DNA of 35,266 nucleotides from contig JAICJR010000011.1 in the NCBI GenBank assembly GCA_025928345.1, positions 1-35,266 on the forward strand. The letters run 5' to 3'. The stretch is from Thermoleophilaceae bacterium. GTDB taxonomy: Bacteria; Actinomycetota; Thermoleophilia; Solirubrobacterales; Thermoleophilaceae. Of the stretch, positions 24,196 to 31,168 are shown piece by piece (position 1 is the first letter of the stretch; every line of letters starts with the position of its first letter). The translations under genes and the position numbers were made by a program. The notes under the pieces are model-generated. The model was not told the origin of the DNA. It did no database searches and saw only the letters and a program-made list of their open reading frames with translations.

Positions 24196-26598
24196 GTGAG
24201 CGTCTTCGTCTGCTGGATCCTCTTTCCGCTGCTCTACTGCGCGCTCGCCTTCGGCTGCGGCCTACTCGTAAGAGCCGCGAGCGGCGGCCCCCTGAGAACC
24301 ATCCTGCTCCTCCCACTCGGCTTCGCGACGATCGTCGTAGCGAGCCAGGTAACGACCTACTGGGAATGGTCGACCGTGCTGGCGACGCCGCTCGTGCTGG
24401 TGCTGGCAGTCGGGGGCTACGCCCTGGCGTGGGTCGGAGGACGGAGGACGGAGGTCGGAGGACGGTGGAAGTACAACCTCCGACCTCCGGCCTCCGGCCT
24501 CTGGCCCGGCCTGACAGCACTAGCGACGTTCGCTGTGTACGCAGCGCCAGTGGTGCTGAGCGGCAGCGCCACCTTCCTCGGCTACACCCTCCTCGGCGAC
24601 ACCGCGATCCACTTCTCGCTGATGGACTGGGTGATGAGCCACGGCCATTCCGTCGGCGGGCTCGCGCCGTCGTCCTATCAGGCCGCGCTCGCCGGCTACC
24701 TGGGCACCGCCTACCCCACCGGCGCCCACACCGCCCTCGGCGTGGTGCGGCCGCTGATCGGCCAGGACGTGGCCTGGATCTACCAGCCGTACCTCGCGCT
24801 TCTCGCTGCCTTCACCGCGCTCTCGATCTACGCGATCCTCGAGCGCGCGATCGCGCCGCGCTGGCTGCGCGCGCTGGCCGCCTTCCTCGCCGCCCAGCCG
24901 GCGCTCGTGTACGCGTACGCACTCGAAGGCACGTTGAAGGAGATGGCCACGATCTGCCTGATCGCGATGGCCGTGGCGGTGGGCGCGGACTACGTGCTCC
25001 GGCGCGGTGGCCTGCGCGCGGTCGTGCCGCTCGCGGTAACTACCGCCGCCGCTGTGGGGGTGCTGAATGCGTCGATCCTGCCGTGGCTCGGGCCGGTGCT
25101 GCTCGCGGTAGCGATCGGCGTCCTCGCCATGCGGGGCTTTCACACCTGGCGGGTGCTGGCGCTCGAGGTGGCGGCGTTCCTCGTGGTGGCCGCGATCCTG
25201 TCGTACCCCTCGCTTGCCGTGGTGGGCACGTTCGTGCACGACACCACGGTGTCGCTCACCGCCGGGAGCGAGTTCGGCAACCTGCTCGGCCGGCTGTCGC
25301 GATGGCACGCCTTCGGCATCTGGCCCACGGGCGACTTCCGCCTGCCGCTCACCCACGTCACCGCCACGTACATCCTGATCGGCCTCGAGCTTGCGGCAAT
25401 CGTGTTCGGCGCTCTGTGGGCGCTCCGGCGCAGCCTGTGGCCGCTCGTGTTCGCCGCGGCCTCGTTCATCGGCTGGGCGTACATCACCGCGCGCAGCAAC
25501 GCGTGGGGCGACGCGAAGGCGCTGATGATCGTGTCACCCGCCGTGGTGGCGATAGCGATGATCGGCCCGGCTGCGCTGCTGCAGACCGGCCGCCGCATCG
25601 AGGGGCTGCTGCTCGCCGGCGCGATCGCCTTCGGCGTCCTGTGGAGCAACGCGCTCGCCTACCACGACGCCGACCTCGCTCCGCGCGGCCGCCTGCAGGA
25701 GCTGGCGTCAATCGGATCTCGCCACGCAGGACAGGGACCGCTGCTCTACACGGAGTTCGAGGAGTTCGGCAAGCACTTCCTGAGGCAAACGGATCCGACG
25801 GGCTCGAACGAGTCGTGGCAGGCGGAGCCGCGCGCGGTGCTGCCGGACGGTTCCCCCACGCGCTTCGGCTTCTCGAGCGATATCGACCAGCTGGCGACGA
25901 ACTACGTGGAGCACTTCCGGCTGCTGCTCCTGCGCCGGTCGGGATCCGCGAGCCGGCCGCCGGCGAACTACAAGCTGATCTCGATCGGCCGCTTCTACGA
26001 GCTGTGGCAGCGCAGCGGCCCGGGGCCCGTCGATCACCTGGGGCTCGGCAATCCGCTCCAGCCGGGTGCGGTGCCGCGCTGCACGGACGTGCGCGCGGTG
26101 TCGCGCCACGGCAGCCGCCTCGCCTATGTGGAGCGTCCGCTCCTGCCTATCCTGATGCCGAGTCAGGCGCAGCATCCCGCGGCGTGGGCCCCGGACGGCA
26201 CCGATCCCACCAACCTCCGCCCGTACGGCCCCGGGGCGCTCACCGGCACCGTCACGATCACGCAGCCCGGCCGCTACCAGGTGTGGGTGCAGGGCTCGTT
26301 CGGCCGCGGCTACACCGTCTACGTCGACAACCAGCGCGTGGGCCGGATCAAGCACCAGCTGAACGGGCGCGGCCAGTTCGCCTCGCCGGGCGGAGTGGGC
26401 GTCTCGCCCGGCCGCTACACCATTCGCCTCGTTCGTCCCGGCGGCAGCCTCTTTCCCGGCAACGGCGGTCGCAACAGGCTGCTCGGACCCATCGTGCTCG
26501 ACCCCGCCACCGACATGAAGCGCGTGCGCTTCGCGCCGAGCTCCGCGTGGCGCTCGCTCTGCGGCAAGCGGCTCGACTGGGTCGAGGCGCTCAGGTGA
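24196..26598 (+). CDS. Large polytopic membrane protein with C-terminal beta-rich domain, possible GT-C glycosyltransferase
   Basis: 800 residues from GTG 24196. About the first 490 contain a dozen hydrophobic segments with a long loop after the third (GDTAIHFSLMDW), a position where GT-C enzymes often hold acidic catalytic residues. The last 300 residues are soluble; about 695-770 (GTVTITQPGRYQVWVQGSF onward) read like a beta-sandwich carbohydrate-binding fold, probably outside the cell. General design matches the protein at 8698-10968. An inverted heptad-repeat structure (24435-24504) lies in a cytoplasmic-loop region near residues 80-103. Function not recognised beyond GT-C-like. The 3' end overlaps the convergent gene by 8 bp. 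Confidence 0.7.
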   Translation: MSVFVCWILFPLLYCALAFGCGLLVRAASGGPLRTILLLPLGFATIVVASQVTTYWEWSTVLATPLVLVLAVGGYALAWVGGRRTEVGGRWKYNLRPPASGLWPGLTALATFAVYAAPVVLSGSATFLGYTLLGDTAIHFSLMDWVMSHGHSVGGLAPSSYQAALAGYLGTAYPTGAHTALGVVRPLIGQDVAWIYQPYLALLAAFTALSIYAILERAIAPRWLRALAAFLAAQPALVYAYALEGTLKEMATICLIAMAVAVGADYVLRRGGLRAVVPLAVTTAAAVGVLNASILPWLGPVLLAVAIGVLAMRGFHTWRVLALEVAAFLVVAAILSYPSLAVVGTFVHDTTVSLTAGSEFGNLLGRLSRWHAFGIWPTGDFRLPLTHVTATYILIGLELAAIVFGALWALRRSLWPLVFAAASFIGWAYITARSNAWGDAKALMIVSPAVVAIAMIGPAALLQTGRRIEGLLLAGAIAFGVLWSNALAYHDADLAPRGRLQELASIGSRHAGQGPLLYTEFEEFGKHFLRQTDPTGSNESWQAEPRAVLPDGSPTRFGFSSDIDQLATNYVEHFRLLLLRRSGSASRPPANYKLISIGRFYELWQRSGPGPVDHLGLGNPLQPGAVPRCTDVRAVSRHGSRLAYVERPLLPILMPSQAQHPAAWAPDGTDPTNLRPYGPGALTGTVTITQPGRYQVWVQGSFGRGYTVYVDNQRVGRIKHQLNGRGQFASPGGVGVSPGRYTIRLVRPGGSLFPGNGGRNRLLGPIVLDPATDMKRVRFAPSSAWRSLCGKRLDWVEALR
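24435..24504 (+). repeat. Inverted pair of heptanucleotide repeat arrays inside a membrane-protein gene
   Basis: Five 7-nt units (CGGAGGA, CGGAGGA, CGGAGGT, CGGAGGA, CGGTGGA) run from 24435 to 24469. Seven bases later come four units of the opposite strand (CCTCCGA, CCTCCGG, CCTCCGG, CCTCTGG; 24477-24504). The two arms contain a perfect 12-bp inverted repeat, GGAGGTCGGAGG (24450-24461) and CCTCCGACCTCC (24477-24488), able to form a hairpin. The encoded segment (GGRRTEVGGRWKY) is a polar loop between membrane segments. Confidence 0.8.
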
Positions 26599-28051
26599 AG
26601 TAGGAGCTGAACACGTAGAGCTGGGCGAAGCCGCTCAGCAGCATCATCGTGGTGACCATCGTCACGCCCGCCGCCGCGGCCCGCCTGCGTCCGAGTCCGA
26701 AGCACGCGAGCACGCCCGCGACGGCAAAGGTGGTGAGGGCGGGAAACGCGTAGCGCCCCTGCTCCTCGATCGCCGCAGCAGGGTTGAACCTGGCGAACGC
26801 CGCGTGTGTGAAGCCGAGCACGCAGATCACGGAGCCGAGCAGCACCAGCGTTTCCGGCACGCGCGTGCGGAGCAGCGTGCGCTCGAGCCACGCGGCGCGG
26901 AGGATGAGCACGATCACCATGCACACGGCTATGGCGATGGCCACGAACATCACGTGCGGGAGGTTCACGTCCAGCCAGCCGAAGGAGCCCCACGCGCGGA
27001 CCACGTAGACGTCCCAGATCGGGTGCACACCGGGCGCGAAGTCGTGGTGCATGAACGGCAGCGGCGGGAAGAAGATCTGCCAGACGTAGGAGAGCTTCGC
27101 GCCAAAGCCGGGGGTGGCATTGGCCACTCCGCCGCCGCCGCCAGGGACCGGGATGAAGGAGTGGTGCCACGACGGTGCCACCACCGCCCAGATCCCGGCC
27201 AGGACCAGCCCCGTGGCGATCATCGCCAGCCAGTCGCGGATACGCCAGCGGCGCCGCCAGAGAATGGCCAGCAGCCCGAACGCCAGCACAGGGACGAAGG
27301 CCAGCATCGTGGCCTTGGCCAGCGAACCGAGGATGAAGGCGGCCGGAATGCCGATCGCCACCGGCAGCGTGAGCCCTCGCCGCAGCGCCCTCACGAGCAG
27401 GTAGACGAGGATCGCGCCGGCGAGATTCACACCCACGTCCGTGTTGATCGTGCCCCCTAAGAAGCCGAACATCGGCTGGAACGCCGCGAGCAGTGCGGCC
27501 ACCGCCGCCGCCCAGCGATGCCCGGGTGCCAACTCTCGGACGGTGAGGTAGATGAGGGCCACGGTGAGGGCGGCGAGCAGCGCGGAGGCGATGCGCATCG
27601 CGAGCATCCGGCTGGCAAACGACGCGTTGTAGAAGATCCGGTAGGCGAGCGCCGGGAAGGCGTAGTAGACGGGGCCGTGCACCGCCGCCGAACTGGGTCC
27701 ACCGCCGTTGTCCCGGCGCGGTTTGAGGACGGTCAGTGTCTTCTGGTATTGACGTTCGCGCGCACGCGACCACGGCGGCCGCGTGCTGGGGGCGATCTGG
27801 TTCATGCCGAACGTGCCGAGCCCGTCGGCAAATGCGCTCAGTTCGTCGGACGCGTAACCGTGCGTGGACGTGTTGCTCGGCGGGTGCCCGGTCTCCGCCA
27901 GCTCGACCGCGTACGCGGCGTGTGTGGGCTCGTCGGGAGCCTGGAAGTTCGGCGTGATCAGCGCCCACGCCGCACAGTTCACGAACGCCACGATCGCCAC
28001 CACCACGACCGGACTCGGGCGCGGCGCGCGGAGCCCGCGGAGGCGGCGCAT
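26591..28051 (-). CDS. DUF2142 polytopic membrane protein, putative GT-C-type transferase
   Basis: 486 residues from ATG 28051, whose A is also the last base of the upstream stop (TGATG). The first membrane segment is followed by PNFQAPDEPTHAAYA, the acidic PDEP-x-H loop of DUF2142 proteins, and near the end is EEQGRYAFPALT, their second conserved site. About ten further membrane segments are visible. The acidic loop matches the position of catalytic residues in GT-C enzymes using polyprenyl-phosphate sugars, so an extracellular glycan-modifying role is likely but unproven. The 206-residue upstream neighbour pair suggests they act together. Overlaps the + strand gene by 8 bp. Confidence 0.82.
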   Translation of the reverse strand: MRRLRGLRAPRPSPVVVVAIVAFVNCAAWALITPNFQAPDEPTHAAYAVELAETGHPPSNTSTHGYASDELSAFADGLGTFGMNQIAPSTRPPWSRARERQYQKTLTVLKPRRDNGGGPSSAAVHGPVYYAFPALAYRIFYNASFASRMLAMRIASALLAALTVALIYLTVRELAPGHRWAAAVAALLAAFQPMFGFLGGTINTDVGVNLAGAILVYLLVRALRRGLTLPVAIGIPAAFILGSLAKATMLAFVPVLAFGLLAILWRRRWRIRDWLAMIATGLVLAGIWAVVAPSWHHSFIPVPGGGGGVANATPGFGAKLSYVWQIFFPPLPFMHHDFAPGVHPIWDVYVVRAWGSFGWLDVNLPHVMFVAIAIAVCMVIVLILRAAWLERTLLRTRVPETLVLLGSVICVLGFTHAAFARFNPAAAIEEQGRYAFPALTTFAVAGVLACFGLGRRRAAAAGVTMVTTMMLLSGFAQLYVFSSYFT

Positions 28052-28728
28052 CAGCGGATCTCCCGCAGCAGCACGCGCAGGCCGGCGATCCAGGCGAGCA
28101 GGATGATCGGCACGAGCAGCCAGTAGGTCCAGGCACCGACGAACCCGGCGCGGAACACCGACGCATGCCTCGCGGCCGCCGGAAGAGCATCCACCAGGGA
28201 ACGCGACGGGAGCTTGAGGTATGCCACGTTGAGCAGCCCGACTCCCTTGCCGTCGATGGTGGTGATGCCGCCGTAGTTGTTCGCGGACACGTCGCCGAGC
28301 CCGGCCACGATCGGACGCGAGCTCGTGAGGCACCAGCGCGCCCGCGCCTCATGGCCGATCGGCCGGAAGGGGAACACCGCCCCGAACCGCCCGGGCGGGA
28401 CCGTGCCCTTGGACACCCTCGTCTGCCCGCCCGCGGCGAGCCGCAGCGTGGCGGGCGCGGGCGCACCCTGGGCCGCCCCGATCTGGATCCGGATCGCGTT
28501 CGCGTTCCCGGGGAGCGTCAGCCCGAGCGTGCAGAGCCGCTGGCCGGGAGCGGGGCCGGGCAGCGAGAACCGCGAGCCGGTCGAGTTCGTGCCCACCACC
28601 TCGGTGTGCGTGCCGAGCAGCCAGGCGAGTGTGAGGACGAGGAACGCGAGGACGGGTATCCCGATCGCCACGGCCACGGCCGGGATGCCGCGGCGAAGTC
28701 CCCGCCGCCGCGCCTCGACCGTCGTCAT
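28051..28728 (-). CDS. Two-helix membrane protein with an extracytoplasmic domain, unknown function
   Basis: 225 residues. A hydrophobic helix near residues 16-38 and another near 198-220 bracket about 155 residues with small/polar, beta-type composition, containing two cysteines (C66 region LCTLGL and C133 region WCLTSS) that could form a disulfide outside the cell. I recognise no family. It is joined to the DUF2142 gene by a 1-nt stop/start overlap, so the two are probably partners. AGGG sits 9 nt upstream of ATG 28728 and coincides with the edge of the palindromic element at 28737-28885. Confidence 0.75.
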   Translation of the reverse strand: MTTVEARRRGLRRGIPAVAVAIGIPVLAFLVLTLAWLLGTHTEVVGTNSTGSRFSLPGPAPGQRLCTLGLTLPGNANAIRIQIGAAQGAPAPATLRLAAGGQTRVSKGTVPPGRFGAVFPFRPIGHEARARWCLTSSRPIVAGLGDVSANNYGGITTIDGKGVGLLNVAYLKLPSRSLVDALPAAARHASVFRAGFVGAWTYWLLVPIILLAWIAGLRVLLREIR

Positions 28729-28736
28729 CAGTGCCC

Positions 28737-28885
28737 TGACTCAGAAATTCGTGCGCACCTTCCCGGCGTCTGGGCACGCCTGACACCACCCGTGGGGATC
28801 GCCGATGCATTGCATCGACTCACCCCACGTGCGCCGTCAGATCGCGCCCAGCCACTCGGGAAGCTGAAGCCGAATTTCTGACTCA
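28737..28885. repeat. 149-bp near-palindromic element (MITE-like) with 15-bp terminal inverted repeats
   Basis: The ends TGACTCAGAAATTCG (28737-28751) and CGAATTTCTGACTCA (28871-28885) match as inverted repeats at 14 of 15 positions. The centre is a perfect palindrome CGATGCA-T-TGCATCG (28803-28817). Between them further blocks pair in order: 28759-28765 with 28857-28863, 28770-28775 with 28846-28851, 28780-28784 with 28836-28840, and 28791-28797 with 28823-28829. The arms are 73 and 75 nt. The element fills the gap between the stop at 28891 and the ATG at 28728 of two co-oriented genes. No clear target-site duplication is seen. Confidence 0.8.
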
Positions 28886-28890
28886 CGACA

Positions 28891-30111
28891 CTACGAAGCG
28901 ACGGGCGGCTGCGGATCCTCGACCGCGCGGGAGCGGCGGCGCAGCCCAAGGATCGACAGGAAGAAGGCGCCGAAGATCATCTGGATGCCAATCACGACGA
29001 GCGCCAGACCGGCGATGGCGAGCTTCTCCTCGCGCAGCTCGCCGAAGCCGCGGTGGATCCAGATGATGAGCACCACGACCGCCATCACGAAGCCGACGAG
29101 GAACACGAGTGCGCCCGCGATCAGGCCGTGCTCGAGCCGCAGCCGGGCGCGCATCCGGTCGAACAGCGGGTCGTGCTCGCCCAAGTAGTAGAAGGCGTAG
29201 GTTCGCGCCGACACGCCGAGCTGCGCCACCTGGGTGCCCACGATCGCGAGCATCGAGCCGGCGATGAGCGTGTGGAGCTCCCACTGGCGGCCGAAGAGCG
29301 GAACGTTGAACAGCGAGATCGCGCCGACCAGCGCACCGATCAGGATCATCGCGAGGCCGGGAACGAGGAACAGCCACGTCGGACTGTGAACGAGCAGGAA
29401 GCGAAGGTGGCGCCAGCCGTCCGAGAACGACGACAGCTTCGACTCGCCCGTCCGCGGGTGGTACTCGATCGGGATCTCGCGGATGTCGAGCCCGAGCTTT
29501 GACGAGCGGATCACCTGCTCGGAGGCGAACTCCATGCCCGTGGTGCGAAGGTCGAGCCGCGGCAACAGGTCGCGCCGGAAGGCGCGCATGCCGCAGTGAG
29601 CGTCGGACACGCCGGTACGGAAGAAGAGGTTGAGCACGCCGGTGAGCACCGGGTTGCCGACGTAGCGGTGAAGCCACGGCATCGCGCCCCGGTGGATCGT
29701 GCCGCGCAGGCGCGAGCCCATCACGAGGTCGGCGCCCTGCTCGAGCGGCTCGATGAAGCGGGCTATCTCGCGGAAGTCGTAGGTCTCGTCGGCGTCGCCC
29801 ATGACGATGTACTTGCCGCGCGCGGAGGCGAAGCCGGCGAGGTAGGCGCTGCCGTAGCCCTTGCGCTGCTCGTGGATCACGCGCGCGCCGGCGGCGCGCG
29901 CCAGCTCGGGCGTGCCGTCGTCGGAGCCGTTGTCAGCGACCACGACTTCGCCCGGAATCCCGTGCGTTTCCATCGTCTCGATCGACCTGCGCACGCACGC
30001 CTCGATCGACTCCGCCTCGTTCAAGGCAGGAATGACCACCGATACGAGAAGCTCACCGGTCGCGGCGCTTGTGCTGGCGATCGGGCTGCTGACCGTGTTG
30101 GTTTCGCTCAT
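28891..30111 (-). CDS. Membrane-anchored family 2 glycosyltransferase (DPM1/polyprenol-phosphate glycosyltransferase type)
   Basis: 406 residues from ATG 30111, which has GGGGAC just upstream; the frame is open further to 30186 but that leader is Arg-rich and unlikely. The GT2 domain has SVVIPALNEAES, ADNGSDDGT and metal-binding D106-A-D108 in MGDADETYDF; about four membrane helices follow (roughly 250-395). It is a clear paralogue of the protein at 784-1983, sharing MGSR, the H-C-GMRA segment and the TM tail. It probably makes a polyprenyl-phosphate sugar, which could serve the GT-C-like proteins encoded downstream on the same strand (inference). Confidence 0.87.
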   Translation of the reverse strand: MSETNTVSSPIASTSAATGELLVSVVIPALNEAESIEACVRRSIETMETHGIPGEVVVADNGSDDGTPELARAAGARVIHEQRKGYGSAYLAGFASARGKYIVMGDADETYDFREIARFIEPLEQGADLVMGSRLRGTIHRGAMPWLHRYVGNPVLTGVLNLFFRTGVSDAHCGMRAFRRDLLPRLDLRTTGMEFASEQVIRSSKLGLDIREIPIEYHPRTGESKLSSFSDGWRHLRFLLVHSPTWLFLVPGLAMILIGALVGAISLFNVPLFGRQWELHTLIAGSMLAIVGTQVAQLGVSARTYAFYYLGEHDPLFDRMRARLRLEHGLIAGALVFLVGFVMAVVVLIIWIHRGFGELREEKLAIAGLALVVIGIQMIFGAFFLSILGLRRRSRAVEDPQPPVAS

Positions 30112-30295
30112 GTCCCCGATAACCCCTGCGACGCAGGAAGGGTAGCGGTTGGGGCGGGTTACCCGGCGCGCGTGCCTCATGCGCAACTTTCGCCGTCGAG
30201 GTGCGGTTTCTTGCTCCGTGCATCTCGACCGGGCAACTGAAGGGGACGGGCCGCTCAGTAGACTCCCGGCCGTGGAGAACGGCGGGGGAGCCAGC
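30112..30295. promoter_or_regulatory. Divergent intergenic region, promoters presumed
   Basis: At 184 bp this is the longest gene-free stretch in the window. It separates the leftward GT2 from the rightward WecG/TagA gene and should hold both promoters. TAGACT at 30259-30264 could be a -10 box for the rightward gene, with CAACTG about 19 nt upstream as a poor -35. The rightward frame is open through part of the region from 30149, but codon use there is not like a gene. Confidence 0.3.
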
Positions 30296-31168
30296 GTGGA
30301 AACACGCGCTCAATTAAAACCAGACACGTCTTTGAGGCCCAGAAAAAGAGACGCGGTGCGGCCGCAGCCGGCGGCGACGCTTCCCGCGCCCGCGGACGTG
30401 CCGCGGCGTGAGATCGCCGGGATCCCGATCGCCATCACCGACTACGCCGAGGCCATGGCCGTGATGGACGGCATGGTGGCGCGCCGCGAACCGGGCTACG
30501 TATGCGCGGTGGCGGTGCACGCCGTGATGGCGAGCCGGCGCGACCCCGAGCTCCGCAGCGCTGTGCTCGGCTCCACGCTGACGGTGCCCGACGGCATGCC
30601 GCTCGTGTGGGCGGCGAACGCGCTCGGCGAGAGCCTGCAGGGGCGCGTGTACGGGCCCGAGCTGATGGACCGCTACTGCGGCCGCTGCGCTGAGAAGGGC
30701 CACCGCGTGTGGCTCTACGGCGGGCGCGACCAGGGTTCGCTGATGCAGCTCGCGCTCAACCTCCGCCGCCGCCACCCCGGCATCGAGATCGTGGGCGGCT
30801 ACTGCCCGCCGTTCCGCCCGCTGAATGCCGAGGAGGAGGACGCGATCGTCGCCCAGATCAACGAGGCGCAGCCCGACGTGGTGTGGGTGGGCATCGGCGT
30901 GCCGAAGCAGGAGAAGTGGATGGCGAGCATGCGAGACCGGCTCGAGGCGCCGGTGCTGTGCGGCGTGGGCGCGGCGTTCGACTTCCATGCCGGGCGCATC
31001 TCACAGGCGCCGCCGTGGATGCAGGACCGCGGGCTCGAGTGGATCTACCGCATCGCGCAGGAGCCGCGGCGTCTCTTGCCGCGCTACCTCTCTTACAACC
31101 CGGCGTTCGTGCTCGCCTTCGCGCGCCAGTTCGTGCGCGAGCGCGTGATGCGCGCCTCCGCGCGTTAG
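30296..31168 (+). CDS. WecG/TagA/CpsF-family glycosyltransferase (GT26)
   Basis: 290 residues from GTG 30296. Family signatures are TVPDGMPLVWAANALG, VGIGVPKQEKWMA and GAAFDFHAGRISQAP, ending in the membrane-associating tail WIYRIAQEPRRLLPRYL. TagA adds the second sugar (ManNAc) to undecaprenyl-PP-GlcNAc in wall teichoic acid synthesis and WecG acts similarly in enterobacterial common antigen, so an early step on a lipid-linked primer is likely. GTG 30296 has GGGGGAG 5 nt upstream, but the first 20 codons use A-ending codons foreign to this genome; GTG 30356 or 30398 may be the true start. Overlaps the convergent GT4 by 4 bp. Confidence 0.88.
   Translation: METRAQLKPDTSLRPRKRDAVRPQPAATLPAPADVPRREIAGIPIAITDYAEAMAVMDGMVARREPGYVCAVAVHAVMASRRDPELRSAVLGSTLTVPDGMPLVWAANALGESLQGRVYGPELMDRYCGRCAEKGHRVWLYGGRDQGSLMQLALNLRRRHPGIEIVGGYCPPFRPLNAEEEDAIVAQINEAQPDVVWVGIGVPKQEKWMASMRDRLEAPVLCGVGAAFDFHAGRISQAPPWMQDRGLEWIYRIAQEPRRLLPRYLSYNPAFVLAFARQFVRERVMRASAR

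Noticed and set aside
24366-26603. Long + strand open frame (745 codons) in another phase of the membrane-protein gene
   Set aside because: It is Arg/Ala/Gly-rich without domain features, as expected for shadow frames in GC-rich DNA; the frame starting at 24196 has membrane helices and a folded C-terminal domain.
28803-28817. GATGCA/TGCATC halves shared by the 149-bp element centre and the vapB operator
   Set aside because: The half-sites are in the opposite order and spacing (CGATGCA-T-TGCATCG versus TGCATC-TT-GATGCA); a short palindromic match like this is too weak to claim common binding.
30149-30295. Upstream in-frame extension of the WecG/TagA-family gene
   Set aside because: The extra residues lack family similarity and codon bias; ribosome-binding evidence is better for starts at or after 30296.
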